A stretch of DNA of 64,000 nucleotides from Kordiimonas sp. SCSIO 12603 (lineage in GTDB: Bacteria > Pseudomonadota > Alphaproteobacteria > Sphingomonadales > Kordiimonadaceae). Positions within the stretch are counted from its first letter, which is position 1; the number at the start of each line of letters is the position of its first letter. The notes under the pieces are model-generated. The model searched no databases. It saw nothing but the letters and a program-made list of their open reading frames with translations, and was not told the DNA's origin. The position numbers were made by a program, and so were the translations under genes. This document shows, piece by piece, positions 31,015 to 39,947 of the stretch. The stretch covers positions 2,641,520-2,705,519 of the forward strand of contig NZ_CP073748.1 in NCBI RefSeq assembly GCF_024398035.1. Reading direction: 5' to 3'.

Positions 31015-32375
31015 TGGAGGCCTTCATCGACTTCCTACCCTTCCTGATGTTCCTGGTATTAATGCCTCTTTTGTTTTCAGGTTTTCCTGTAGCCTTTGTA
31101 CTTGGTGGTGTTGGCCTTGGTTTCTGGTTACTGGCCGTGGCGCTCGGCATTGAAAATTCAAACAGCTTCTTCCTTGTGGTCAGCCGCATCTTTGGAGGTG
31201 TTGTCAGCAAGTTAGTGCTTGTGGCAATCCCAATGTTCATCTTTATGGGAACCATGCTGGAGCGTAGCGGTGTTGCCAAAGACCTGCTCCATACGCTCCA
31301 ACTGATGACAAGACGTGTGCCTGGCGGACTTGCACTTTCAGTAACTATCCTTGGCGTTATTCTCGCGGCAACAACAGGCATTATCGGCGCAAGCGTAGTG
31401 ATGATGACCCTGCTCGCGCTGCCAGTGATGCTGGAGCGCGGCTATCATTCACCACTGGCGACAGGTACTATTGCTGCATCAGGTACGCTTGGTATCCTTC
31501 TGCCACCATCTATTATGCTTGTGGTAATGGCGGACCTTTTGTCTACGTCCGCTGGTAGCCTCTTTATGGCGGCGATCGGCCCAAGCCTTCTGCTCGCTCT
31601 GCTATATTTGCTCTATATTTTCATTACCACATGGCGCAATCCATCACTTGCGCCGCCTCTCGAGGTAACTGAAAATACAGAAAAACTATCTATCATGATG
31701 GTGATCCGCAGCTTTGCGCCTCCCGTGCTACTTATTATTGCTGTGCTTGGTTCTATCTTCGGCGGTTTTGCGACCCCAACAGAAGCGAGCGGTGTTGGCG
31801 CCTTAGGTGCGCTTTTACTTGCTGCCTTCAAGGGTAAACTAAATATCAACATGCTACAGGATGTTATGGAACGTTCTGCGCTGACTACGGCTATGCTATT
31901 TGGCCTTTTTGTTGGAGCTACTGCCTTTTCATACGTATTTGCGCTCCTTGGCGGTCATGAAGCTATTATTCATTTAATGGAAAGCACAGGCACGGGACCA
32001 TGGGCTATCCTCACCCTCTTGATGATTGTTGTATTTATCTTGGGCTTCTTCTTTGACTGGATCGAGATCACCTTGATCATTTTGCCTGTATTTGCCCCAG
32101 TCATTGCCAAGCTAGATTTCGGCGCTCATCTCTTTGATCCAAGCCTAACGGTGCACTGGTTCGCAATCCTGATGGCAGTGAACCTGCAAACAAGTTTCCT
32201 TACGCCTCCATTTGGCTTTGCTCTGTTCTATATGAAAGGCGCAGCGCCAAAAAGCGTGAAACTGGCACATATATACAAGGGCATTGTGCCGTTCGTGCTA
32301 CTACAGCTTCTTGGGCTTGTACTCTTACTCATCTGGCCAGAAATTGCTTTGTGGCTGCCATCTGTCAGCAAATAA
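31014..32375 (+). CDS. dctM: TRAP transporter large permease DctM
   Basis: A 453-residue polytopic membrane protein with about twelve hydrophobic segments. Typical DctM blocks are visible: AIPMFIFMGTMLERSGVAKDL, GVILAATTGIIGASVVMM, ASGTLGILLPPSIMLV and the C-terminal LQTSFLTPPFGFALFYMKG. It forms the sodium-coupled channel of the TRAP system with DctQ. It is the last gene of the operon; an inverted repeat follows at 32382-32404. Confidence 0.92.
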   Translation: MEAFIDFLPFLMFLVLMPLLFSGFPVAFVLGGVGLGFWLLAVALGIENSNSFFLVVSRIFGGVVSKLVLVAIPMFIFMGTMLERSGVAKDLLHTLQLMTRRVPGGLALSVTILGVILAATTGIIGASVVMMTLLALPVMLERGYHSPLATGTIAASGTLGILLPPSIMLVVMADLLSTSAGSLFMAAIGPSLLLALLYLLYIFITTWRNPSLAPPLEVTENTEKLSIMMVIRSFAPPVLLIIAVLGSIFGGFATPTEASGVGALGALLLAAFKGKLNINMLQDVMERSALTTAMLFGLFVGATAFSYVFALLGGHEAIIHLMESTGTGPWAILTLLMIVVFILGFFFDWIEITLIILPVFAPVIAKLDFGAHLFDPSLTVHWFAILMAVNLQTSFLTPPFGFALFYMKGAAPKSVKLAHIYKGIVPFVLLQLLGLVLLLIWPEIALWLPSVSK

Positions 32376-32381
32376 CAGCCG

Positions 32382-32404
32382 GCCTGAGAGCTATACTCTC
32401 AGGC
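32382..32404. terminator. Inverted repeat between dctM and merT-like gene
   Basis: GCCTGAGAG-CTATA-CTCTCAGGC, seven bases after the dctM stop and overlapping the last codons of the convergent gene. No clear T-run, so termination is uncertain. Confidence 0.5.
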
Positions 32405-32803
32405 TTCAAAATATTCCCAGACAGGAAGGGCCAGATAAGCCGCAGCAAAGCCAATAAACCAAACAGCAATTGAAGCCCACCATAGCCTAACATTCCAGAG
32501 ATGCGCCTTTTCACATTGCTCTGCCAATCTTTGGTCTGCAGGGCATACTCTACCACTGCGGAACAAGAACCAACCACTGAACGCCAGCAAAAGCGCTGAG
32601 CCAGTAAACATCCAGATCTTATGCTGAGCAAGCTCAACAAGAAATGGAAATGTTGCAAACATGGAGGCGGAAACCGCCCCCATACCCAGTGTTACAAGTA
32701 AAATAGGCAGCGCACAGCATATCAGTGTCGATGATGAGCTAAAGAGGATAAGCCACCCCCATCTGCCCTGCTCCAACCTACTGGGTGTATCACCAACCCT
32801 CAT
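32399..32803 (-). CDS. MerT-like heavy-metal transport membrane protein
   Basis: A 134-residue membrane protein with three to four hydrophobic helices. The first contains LICCALPILLVTLGMGAV, the vicinal Cys pair of mercury importer MerT. CPADQRLAEQCEKA in the loop after helix 3 supplies a second Cys pair. It overlaps the MerP-like gene by four bases (ATGA). MerT takes metal from MerP and brings it to the cytoplasm, normally for MerA, but no MerA is here. Copper or another soft metal is also possible. Confidence 0.7.
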   Translation of the reverse strand: MRVGDTPSRLEQGRWGWLILFSSSSTLICCALPILLVTLGMGAVSASMFATFPFLVELAQHKIWMFTGSALLLAFSGWFLFRSGRVCPADQRLAEQCEKAHLWNVRLWWASIAVWFIGFAAAYLALPVWEYFEA

Positions 32804-33141
32804 TTATCGGCATCCTTCTTCATCGCCTTACTATGCTCCGAAGAACAACTGTTTGATTTCTTGAACTCTCGGTAGGTAAAACCCTTTTTACGGAAAAGCT
32901 TCCGTAGCTGCTCTTCCGTCAATTCTAAATCTTCAACACCACACACTGAAATAATACCAGTTTCAAGATTTGCAGTTACAGAACGCACACCCTCAATTTT
33001 CTTCAATGCTTTTTCTGATGTAGCCACACAGAAAGGGCATGTAATACCGTCTACTTTGATATCATATTGCACATCTTCAGCTATCGCAGGGACGAAGGTT
33101 CCAGCCACTAAAAGGCCTAATGCTGTGATAGTATTTTTCAT
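32800..33141 (-). CDS. MerP-like periplasmic metal-binding (HMA) protein
   Basis: Signal peptide (MKNTITALGLLVAGTFVPAIA) then a heavy-metal-associated domain with YDIKVDGITCPFCVATSEKAL; the CPFC pair is the metal site of MerP, CopZ and related proteins. An added C-terminal tail KKSNSCSSEHSKAMKKD holds one more Cys and a His. AAAAGG precedes the ATG. It hands metal to the MerT-like protein encoded next. Confidence 0.78.
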   Translation of the reverse strand: MKNTITALGLLVAGTFVPAIAEDVQYDIKVDGITCPFCVATSEKALKKIEGVRSVTANLETGIISVCGVEDLELTEEQLRKLFRKKGFTYREFKKSNSCSSEHSKAMKKDADK

Positions 33142-33153
33142 TGTCTTTTCCTT

Positions 33154-34005
33154 TTAGAAGTTGAAACGCATGCCAGCAAAGAGGGAATAATCCGCCTCCA
33201 GAAGCGCGCCATTTGTGTCATTGATAAGTGGAATTTTAATACCCAGATCGGCAACCCAGCGCCGCGCGGTATATTGTAAACCCGGAGTAATCGAGACCTG
33301 TGTACCGCCAGAGTTCACATCATCAATTCCACCAAACTGGTTCTGCTCACTATAGGTAACGTTCGCTTCCAGTACGCCAAAGAAAAATCCTTTGGTTGAT
33401 GTGGTAATTTCAGAAGGTAATAAGCGTTTTTGATAAGATGCATCAAAACTAATGCTGTTACCTCTATCAAAACCACCATGTTCACCATTTACGTTCCAGC
33501 GTATTTGCGCATCAAAGTTTCCTTTGATGGATGCAGAGGTAAGGATCAGTCCTCCGAAATAATCGGTGGACCCATCACCTGTTTCGCCTTCTTCTCCAGA
33601 AGGCACGCGAATACCTGCAAAAGGCGAGATACGAAATGTTCTTCCTTGCCCATCTAATCTGAGCAACTCAAACCGGGCAAAAAGCTCTGCATCCCCGATA
33701 CCAAAATCATTCTGCTGATTAGAAGAAAGCTCCCTATCAATATACCGAGTTGGCAATATACCAAATACAGCAAGACGAGGTGTAATCCCGTATCCCGCAA
33801 CGGACTGAACAGTATAACTTGTAACGCTTTCGTCGACTTGTGCGCCGTCGCTAGATTGCTTATTAATGATCAACAAACTACGCAAAAGTAATTCATCTTC
33901 ACTTAGAGGCAGTGCGGTATTGAAGGTTATTGGTGAAGCAGAAACATCGCCTGCCATTATACAAAAAGCAGTAGCTGTTACCGCTTTTAAAACTATCATT
34001 TTCAT
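33154..34005 (-). CDS. Outer-membrane beta-barrel transporter-like protein
   Basis: An exported protein of 283 residues: signal peptide MKMIVLKAVTATAFCIMAGDVSAS, then alternating amphipathic strands ending in YSLFAGMRFNF, the C-terminal Phe of outer-membrane barrels. The order and motifs (GYGITPRLAVFGILPTRY, ISPFAGIRVPSGEEG) resemble the MetA-pathway-of-phenol-degradation/transporter family. ATG 34005 is used; the longer TTG frame to 34053 lacks support. It lies 12 bases before the MerP-like gene, so it may be an outer-membrane part of the metal system. Confidence 0.65.
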   Translation of the reverse strand: MKMIVLKAVTATAFCIMAGDVSASPITFNTALPLSEDELLLRSLLIINKQSSDGAQVDESVTSYTVQSVAGYGITPRLAVFGILPTRYIDRELSSNQQNDFGIGDAELFARFELLRLDGQGRTFRISPFAGIRVPSGEEGETGDGSTDYFGGLILTSASIKGNFDAQIRWNVNGEHGGFDRGNSISFDASYQKRLLPSEITTSTKGFFFGVLEANVTYSEQNQFGGIDDVNSGGTQVSITPGLQYTARRWVADLGIKIPLINDTNGALLEADYSLFAGMRFNF

Positions 34006-34062
34006 TGGTTTAATCGCTTGATTGTTAAGATAAAACTGGGCCCAAGTGGCCAACGGTTACCT

Positions 34063-34416
34063 TCAAGCGTTCGGTGGTGGTGAAGACAGGCCCGGTAACG
34101 TGCCTTCAAGGAAGTATTCCTGAATATCAATATGCTCCGAAATCACTATGGCTTCAGGCGCGACCTGGTAGCTTAAAACCAATGCCGTATTCAGATGCAT
34201 TTTGGACTGACAACAATCGAGACATGATTGTCCATTGAAACCACAATCATTGGGGCACTCCTTCATGTCATCCATCTCAGAGTTTCCCATATACATGGTG
34301 GCCATTTCCATTACCGTACAGCAAGATTGGTTAAGGCGTAAATCCGCCGCAGCACTAGCTTGGGCAAAAACAGCCCACAACAAAATGCATAAACCAATTT
34401 TCTTTAAGTACGTCAT
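34063..34416 (-). CDS. Small exported Cys-rich protein of the metal cluster
   Basis: Signal peptide MTYLKKIGLCILLWAVFAQASA, then a Cys/Met-rich segment: QSCCTVMEMATMYMGN, then MKECPNDCGFNGQSCLDCCQSKMHL. Nine Cys and several Met in about 50 residues suggest soft-metal binding (copper, silver or mercury). First gene of a four-gene leftward cluster with barrel, MerP-like and MerT-like genes. Family not recognised with certainty. ATG 34416 is preferred over GTG 34434. Confidence 0.6.
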   Translation of the reverse strand: MTYLKKIGLCILLWAVFAQASAAADLRLNQSCCTVMEMATMYMGNSEMDDMKECPNDCGFNGQSCLDCCQSKMHLNTALVLSYQVAPEAIVISEHIDIQEYFLEGTLPGLSSPPPNA

Positions 34417-34500
34417 AAAACCAGATAGACACACAGCCTTCCGTGGAGCAACGATAAAACCTCAGCCTGACACACTCGTGAAACTCCGTGAACCATCAAG

Positions 34501-34524
34501 AAAAAAGGCGCCCAAAAGCGCCTT
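34501..34524 (-). terminator. Terminator of the DUF2336 gene
   Basis: Read leftward: AAGGCGC-TTTTGG-GCGCCTT followed by TTTTC. It lies 29 bases after the DUF2336 stop. Confidence 0.8.
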
Positions 34525-34552
34525 CCATTATTCAACATAAAGATTTTAACGT

Positions 34553-35671
34553 TTAACCAACGTGATTATCAGCTTGCACGCCGTGAAGCTTACCAATCAG
34601 ATAATCAAGGTTATCTGTGTCAATTTCGTCTTCCACCGCGGTTAGAACCCGTTCAATCATCAACTGTTTGAACATATCCTGATCATCACCAGCTGTTTCC
34701 AGCATCTCATCAAACAAATCAAGTGCTGAACGAGCTACCAACAATAACTGAGGAGGCATTTTTGCAGCCTCGAACAAACGTTGAAGCCCCATACCTCCCT
34801 TATCGTGTACAAGTTTATATGCATTCACCACTGGGATATTCACGCGCTTAGCAAGTGCAACTTCGAAGAAGGTGACATCACCCATGACAAGCGCTCGCAA
34901 CATAAGTGTTGGTGTAAGGCGACCATTCGCATGAAGCTGGTCCACCAAAGCCTGTACGGTGTTTTCGTCACCGTCTAGTAGTGAAACTGTTGCTTTCTCT
35001 CGGCTTTCAAGAAGCAGATCGCTTGCCATGCCGGGCGATACTTCATGGTGCGTAAGAATATGGTCTTTAAGTTGCTCTGACACGAGAGTAACCAACCGCT
35101 CAGCTACAGCAACTGGTAGTTCCTGACGGTTAGCCATTGGCCCCTGCACCAGTTCGCTATCCCCGTGTTTATCCAAGACTTTGCCAAAGGTAGCATCACT
35201 GATAGCTGCACTATTATTGCCCACAAGTGCCGCAACTGCTTCTTCGCTACCCTCTTCTGCAATAACATCAGATAAATTCTCTGAAACATCATCTCGGCCA
35301 GCAACTGCCTTCTGAACATCAGAGCCACGTGTTTTAACAAGTTCTATTAAATCGGCATCTGTAAGAACTACCGAGCTTTCAATCAGCGGCATCGCCACTT
35401 CATCAACATCTTTGGCAAGTGCACTCGCAACATCATGAGGAACTTCGGGGTTTTCTTTCAGGCTTTCAGATAAGGCCTGCCTTACCCTTACTTCCGCATC
35501 CTTAAGCATATGACGGAAAATACTTTCCGCAATTTCACGTTCTTTATCGGATAAGGAATCGGCACTAAAAGTGGAAGCAACTTTAGAAGCCGCGACAGCT
35601 CTGTTTTCGCCACTTGGATCCTGCAGAAGTTTTGCAACATCAGCACTAGATAGGGTTGTTTTCTCAGCCAA
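34553..35671 (-). CDS. DUF2336 protein
   Basis: A 372-residue cytoplasmic protein made of HEAT-like helical pairs: IFRHMLKDAEVRVRQALSESL, DVASALAKDVDEVAMPLIESS, and LTPTLMLRALVMGDVTFFEVALAKR in the second half. These blocks are typical of DUF2336 proteins, common in alphaproteobacteria and of unknown function; some lie near flagellar or signalling genes. The start is TTG at 35671, since no ATG occurs before residue 54 and the N-terminus (VAKLLQDPSGENRAVAASKVA) belongs to the fold. Confidence 0.75.
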   Translation of the reverse strand: MAEKTTLSSADVAKLLQDPSGENRAVAASKVASTFSADSLSDKEREIAESIFRHMLKDAEVRVRQALSESLKENPEVPHDVASALAKDVDEVAMPLIESSVVLTDADLIELVKTRGSDVQKAVAGRDDVSENLSDVIAEEGSEEAVAALVGNNSAAISDATFGKVLDKHGDSELVQGPMANRQELPVAVAERLVTLVSEQLKDHILTHHEVSPGMASDLLLESREKATVSLLDGDENTVQALVDQLHANGRLTPTLMLRALVMGDVTFFEVALAKRVNIPVVNAYKLVHDKGGMGLQRLFEAAKMPPQLLLVARSALDLFDEMLETAGDDQDMFKQLMIERVLTAVEDEIDTDNLDYLIGKLHGVQADNHVG

Positions 35672-35920
35672 GGTAAAATCTCACAATTAGTCTCACCTTC
35701 CTACGCTAGGAGAAACTGGTTAATCGGTCGTTAAAAATCTTCCAGCATTTTAGCTGTTTGATCAAGTTTTCTGGAGCATACCACATGTTTCCATTGAGGA
35801 TTTCACTTTTTATGGCTAGCATGCGTGGAATTTTGACCAGAGTGGGGGCAAGCTCTGGCTAAAGAAAACGATAATCATTCAGCTAGTTTTGCTGATAAAA
35901 CAAGAACTTGGGGAGTCTCC

Positions 35921-37474
35921 ATGAAACGCCTTCTGGCTGTATTGGCCTCTGTGTGCTTCGCCACGCAAGCCGCTCTTGCACAAGATTCTGGGAAAACTTT
36001 CTCAGATATGATCAATGATTTCATGACACCTATTAGTAAAGCTATTTCTTCGGTCGTATTTTATGCCGTTGACATGAGCTGGCTATATGATGGTGCTCCG
36101 GCACTGCCGCTTATCGTAGTATGGCTGCTTGGTGGTGGTATTTTCTTCACATTTTATATGGGTTTCCCAAACATTCGCGGCTTCAAACAGTCCATGCGTA
36201 TTGTCAAGGGTACATATGATGACCCTGAAGACCCGGGCGAAGTAACTCACTTCCAAGCGCTATCTGCTGCGGTTTCCGGTACGGTAGGCCTCGGTAACAT
36301 CGCAGGGGTTGCTCTTGCAATTTCAGTGGGGGGTGCAGGCGCTACCTTCTGGATGATTATTGCAGGCCTCTTCGGCATGACATCAAAATTTGTGGAATGT
36401 ACACTCGGTGTTAAATACCGTGAGATCGATGAAAATGGTGTGGTTTCTGGCGGCCCTATGCATTACCTGAGTAAAGGTCTCGCTAACATGGGTTTGGCTG
36501 GCCTTGGTAAAGTACTTGCTGTAGCTGCTGCGATGATTTGTATCGGCGGTGCTTTCGGTGCTGGCGCTATTTTCCAAGTAAACCAGTCTGCAATGCAGTT
36601 CACCAACGAAGTATCAGCGCTTACAGGCGGCACGGAGAGCTTCTTCTACGGCAAGGGTTGGATTTTCGGTATTATCTTTGCGTCTGTCGTAGGCCTTGTG
36701 ATTATCGGCGGTATTAAAAAGATTACACACGTAACCGAGTTCCTAGTACCTATTATGGCGATTGTCTATGTCAGCGCCTCGATGATTATTATCTTCAGTA
36801 ACATTTCGATGTTACCAGATGCTCTTAGCCAAATCTTCATTGGTGCATTTACAGCTGAAGGTGTTCAGGGCGGCATCCTAGGCGTGCTTATTCAAGGTTT
36901 ACGCCGTGCATCATTCTCTAACGAAGCTGGTCTTGGTTCCGCATCTATTGCACATGCTGCTGCGAAAACAAAAGAACCAGTGGCGGAAGGTCTTGTTGCC
37001 CTTCTTGAGCCGTTTATTGATACAGTGGTGATCTGTACGATTACAGCACTTGTAATCATCATCACAGGCTCTGTTGATGCATCGGCTTCAGGCAATGCGG
37101 CAGGTATTGCATTGACATCAAAAGCATTTGCTTCTGTGATTGATTGGTTCCCATATGTTCTGACTGTAGCCGTTATTATGTTTGCATTCTCAACATCCAT
37201 TACATGGTTCTATTACGGACAACGTTCTTTCTTGTGGTTAGTTGGTGACAAACCAATGGCTGACTTACTGTTCAAGATCGCTTACCTGAGTGCACTTATT
37301 GTCGGTTCCGCAATGTCACTTGGAGCAGTAGTGGATATTGCCGATGCACTTCTACTGGCAATGGGTGTTCCAAACATTCTTGGCCTCTTCCTTCTTCGTA
37401 AGGAAGTAAAAGGTATGCTGACTGATTATTTCGCCCGTGTTAAGTCAGGTGAAATCAGACCATACGAAGGCTAA
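35921..37474 (+). CDS. Sodium:alanine/glycine symporter (AGCS family)
   Basis: A 517-residue transporter. It starts with a signal-like segment (MKRLLAVLASVCFATQAALAQ) and then about eleven hydrophobic helices. FPNIRGFKQSMRIVKG, LSAAVSGTVGLGNIAGVALAI, GGPMHYLSKGL and SNEAGLGSASIAHAAAKT are AGCS hallmarks. The family imports alanine or glycine with sodium. GGGGAG precedes the ATG. No riboswitch was recognised in the 249-base upstream gap. Confidence 0.92.
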   Translation: MKRLLAVLASVCFATQAALAQDSGKTFSDMINDFMTPISKAISSVVFYAVDMSWLYDGAPALPLIVVWLLGGGIFFTFYMGFPNIRGFKQSMRIVKGTYDDPEDPGEVTHFQALSAAVSGTVGLGNIAGVALAISVGGAGATFWMIIAGLFGMTSKFVECTLGVKYREIDENGVVSGGPMHYLSKGLANMGLAGLGKVLAVAAAMICIGGAFGAGAIFQVNQSAMQFTNEVSALTGGTESFFYGKGWIFGIIFASVVGLVIIGGIKKITHVTEFLVPIMAIVYVSASMIIIFSNISMLPDALSQIFIGAFTAEGVQGGILGVLIQGLRRASFSNEAGLGSASIAHAAAKTKEPVAEGLVALLEPFIDTVVICTITALVIIITGSVDASASGNAAGIALTSKAFASVIDWFPYVLTVAVIMFAFSTSITWFYYGQRSFLWLVGDKPMADLLFKIAYLSALIVGSAMSLGAVVDIADALLLAMGVPNILGLFLLRKEVKGMLTDYFARVKSGEIRPYEG

Positions 37475-37598
37475 TACCGCAGGAACCTGCCGTTGACTAT
37501 AAAAGTTGATTGCAAATTGTTCATGCTACATTAAGTATAGAAAACCATGATATGGCGGGCTCAGGCCCGCCAATTTGTTTAGAAGGACTATAAGTTTT

Positions 37599-38018
37599 AT
37601 GCCGATGCTGTTGAAAGTTTGTACGCTTGCGCTGATGACGACATTTTCAGGAACAGTCGTAAACGCGGTTGATGCAACAGATACTAGCCTTTCAAGCCTT
37701 GGTGATGCGGCAAAAGGCAAGCGTGTCTTTAATCGTTGCAAAGCTTGTCATAACCTTACACCAGCTAAGCGTACACGACTTGGCCCTAACCTGGACGAGC
37801 TATTTGGCCGTAAAGCAGGTTCGGCTGAAAATTATAAATATTCAAAAGCCATGCTGGATACAGATATTGTGTGGACGGAAAGCACAATCAATGAATGGCT
37901 AACCAAACCAAATGCCTTCTTGCCGGGTAATAAAATGGCCTTCGCAGGCATTCGTAAAGAGCAAGATCGCAAAGATTTGATAGCCTTTTTACGACAGTCC
38001 ACAGCAAAAACAGAATAA
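37599..38018 (+). CDS. Class I cytochrome c
   Basis: A small exported c-type cytochrome (139 residues): signal peptide MPMLLKVCTLALMTTFSGTVVNA, heme-binding CKACH (about 47-51) and a C-terminal axial Met in FLPGNKMAFAGI. GPNLDELFGRKAG is also typical of class I cytochromes. The ATG at 37599 follows AGAAGGA with a long spacer; ATG 37605 is an alternative, TTG 37575 is unlikely. Periplasmic electron carrier. Confidence 0.88.
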   Translation: MPMLLKVCTLALMTTFSGTVVNAVDATDTSLSSLGDAAKGKRVFNRCKACHNLTPAKRTRLGPNLDELFGRKAGSAENYKYSKAMLDTDIVWTESTINEWLTKPNAFLPGNKMAFAGIRKEQDRKDLIAFLRQSTAKTE

Positions 38019-38042
38019 TACTCGGGAAAGAGTGAGGATACT

Positions 38043-38687
38043 ATGATGAAGAAATTGATTGCCGCATGTGTGCTTTTCCTGTTTGCACCTCTAAATATTG
38101 TTGCTGCCCAAGACAAGGCGGTAGATGATCCAAAAGGTGCTATTGAATTCATCGAAAGACTATCTTCTGAAACAGTTGCTGTTTGGAGCGACGCGAAGAT
38201 GAATGAGATGGAACGTGATACAGCGTTCAAAGCTATCTTTGCGGAAGCAACAGATATCAACCTTCTTGCCCGCGGCATGCTTGGTCGTCATTACCGCTCC
38301 CTAACCTCGGATCAGCGTACACAATATATGGCTGCAATGCGGGATTATATTCTGGCTGAATTCGACAGCAACATGTCTGAAATCGGCTTCAAAAACCTTG
38401 ATGTAGTAGGCACCAAGCCAGCATCCGGTAAGCGTGGCCACCTCTACGTACGCACAGAAATTCTGCGTGACGAAGGCGCAGCTATCCTTGCTAACTGGCG
38501 TGTCCGCAAGAAAAACGGTCAGTTCCATATTGTTAACCTGGAATTTGAAGGTATCAATCTGATGATCACAAACCGCGACGTGTTTTCATCAAAGATTAAA
38601 CGCGACGGTATTGATGGGTTAATTGCATGGCTACACAGGCGCGCGGCTGAAGCGGCAGCTGAAGCCGAAGCAGCTTCAGCTTCTTAA
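38043..38687 (+). CDS. mlaC: MlaC-like phospholipid-binding protein
   Basis: Signal peptide MMKKLIAACVLFLFAPLNIVAA, then the Tol-tolerance/MlaC fold: INLLARGMLGRHYRSLTSDQR, MRDYILAEFDSN, and WRVRKKNGQFHIVNLEFEGINLMITNR. MlaC moves phospholipids across the periplasm between outer and inner membranes. The other mla genes are not adjacent. An Ala/Glu-rich tail ends the chain. Its stop abuts the stop of the convergent ACT-domain gene. Confidence 0.87.
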   Translation: MMKKLIAACVLFLFAPLNIVAAQDKAVDDPKGAIEFIERLSSETVAVWSDAKMNEMERDTAFKAIFAEATDINLLARGMLGRHYRSLTSDQRTQYMAAMRDYILAEFDSNMSEIGFKNLDVVGTKPASGKRGHLYVRTEILRDEGAAILANWRVRKKNGQFHIVNLEFEGINLMITNRDVFSSKIKRDGIDGLIAWLHRRAAEAAAEAEAASAS

Positions 38688-39224
38688 TCACACAGCCTCG
38701 ACTGTAAGGTCGAGGCGCATGCTCCCAGCGGTGTTAAACAAAGCCGCTTCCAAAAGCTTTAAATCTTCATCAGCAATATTCACTGCAAAACGGGTTCTAT
38801 AATCAGCGCCATGATTTGTTGAAATACGGCGACTGTTCATCCGAACAATATTGGCGCCGTGATTGACGAGCACTTCACTGATCCGCGCAACAAGGCCCGG
38901 CCTATCACCTCCAGTGATTTCCACCGTATGGCTAACTGTCCCCCTGTCATCTCTCATTAACTCAAACGGAAACGCACAAGCAGTGATTCTCGCACCCTTA
39001 AGTAAATCTAGGGCAGCAAGACCTTCTTCAAGTTCCCTAGCCTCTGTAGCGCCTTCAAGTTCTGCCACACACGAAAATTCAAACCCTTCACCCAGCACAG
39101 CAAAGGCAGAATCCGCCAAATTTGCCCCAGTATCAAATAGATAACTGGTAACAGCGGAAACAATTCCAACCCTGTCTTTACCCATGATTGTTAGCAATAC
39201 GGCATTAGATTGCGAGCCAGTCAT
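38688..39224 (-). CDS. Double ACT-domain protein, GcvR-like
   Basis: A 178-residue protein with two ACT domains: LLTIMGKDRVGIVSAVTSYL (about 9-28) and VEITGGDRPGLVARISEVL (about 96-114). This is the layout of the glycine-cleavage regulator GcvR and relatives, which sense amino acids. ATG 39224 has an ideal AGGAG site; a longer frame to 39293 is rejected. No glycine-cleavage genes are nearby, so the controlled process is unknown. Confidence 0.83.
   Translation of the reverse strand: MTGSQSNAVLLTIMGKDRVGIVSAVTSYLFDTGANLADSAFAVLGEGFEFSCVAELEGATEARELEEGLAALDLLKGARITACAFPFELMRDDRGTVSHTVEITGGDRPGLVARISEVLVNHGANIVRMNSRRISTNHGADYRTRFAVNIADEDLKLLEAALFNTAGSMRLDLTVEAV
38695..38716. terminator. Hairpin at the mlaC/ACT-gene convergence
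   Basis: GCCTCGAC-TGTAAG-GTCGAGGC lies inside the last codons of the minus-strand gene, seven bases after the mlaC stop. No T-run; it may still end or protect the mlaC mRNA. Confidence 0.4.
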
Positions 39225-39314
39225 ACAAGTCTCCTGAGAAAAAGGTGGTGTTTTCAAATAAGTTTGATAAATAATCGCCGCGCACACAATCACATTTTAA
39301 TATGGAAAGAGACT

Positions 39315-39536
39315 ATGGCGGACGAACAGCTTCTTCATCTTGTTTTTGGCGGTCAGGTAAAAAACCCGCAAGAGCTTACTTTCGCAGATATCCAAAAGCT
39401 TGATATCGTAGGCATCTATCCTTCGTATCAGGAAGCCGAAGCGGCTTGGCGTAGTGTTAGCCAGGCAAATGTGGATGACGCTATGACCAAATACGTTATT
39501 GTTCACTTGCACAAGCTTCTACAGCCTAGCGAATAA
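39315..39536 (+). CDS. DUF4170 protein
   Basis: A 73-residue protein (LLHLVFGGQVKNPQE, LDIVGIYPSYQEAEAAWRS, KYVIVHLHKLLQP) matching DUF4170, a small alphaproteobacterial family of unknown function. ATG 39315 follows GGAAAGAG. The frame is open back to 39210 but the extra residues are not part of the family. Confidence 0.82.
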   Translation: MADEQLLHLVFGGQVKNPQELTFADIQKLDIVGIYPSYQEAEAAWRSVSQANVDDAMTKYVIVHLHKLLQPSE

Positions 39537-39541
39537 GATAC

Positions 39542-39582
39542 AAAAAAAGCCTCAAGCATCATGCGCTTGGGGCTTTTTCTTT
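39542..39582. terminator. Intrinsic terminator after the DUF4170 gene
   Basis: AAAAAAAGCCTCAAGC and GCGCTTGGGGCTTTTT pair over about 13 bases with A and T flanks, so it can serve both directions. Confidence 0.8.
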
Positions 39583-39596
39583 AAGGATACACAAGA

Positions 39597-39785
39597 TTAG
39601 TTAGCAATCTTGCGCCCCGAAAAATAGCTATTGATGCCTGCCTCAATAGCTGCACCGCTTTTATCGTACGCACCAACGCGGCCATACATTACCCGCGAAG
39701 CTTCTTCCCGCGTTGAAGGAACGAGCCTGTTCAGCTCTAATTTTACAAGTCTTGTCAGACCATCATGATTTACTAACTGGTTCAT
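39597..39785 (-). CDS. Small protein of unknown function
   Basis: A 62-residue protein: MNQLVNHDGLTRLVKLELN, then REEASRVMYGRVGAYDKSG and a Lys/Arg-ending tail. Two starts are possible. ATG 39785 has AGGTGG five bases upstream and is chosen; ATG 39821 would add 12 residues with no ribosome site. Soluble, mixed charge, no recognised family. Confidence 0.5.
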   Translation of the reverse strand: MNQLVNHDGLTRLVKLELNRLVPSTREEASRVMYGRVGAYDKSGAAIEAGINSYFSGRKIAN

Positions 39786-39947
39786 ATAACCACCTACATT
39801 TTCTAAATTCACATTTGTCATACTGAATTTTTAACAGCTGCTTGCTGCAGTGCCATGTAGGTTTCATGACAAAAAAAATACAGTAGCAAAGGCTTTACTT
39901 CGCTACTGTATCAATTATTTCGGCCTTTAGCCCTTCAACTTAGCAAC

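Noticed and set aside
35672-35920. Possible riboswitch upstream of the alanine/glycine symporter
   Set aside because: No glycine or other riboswitch core could be recognised in the 249 bases.
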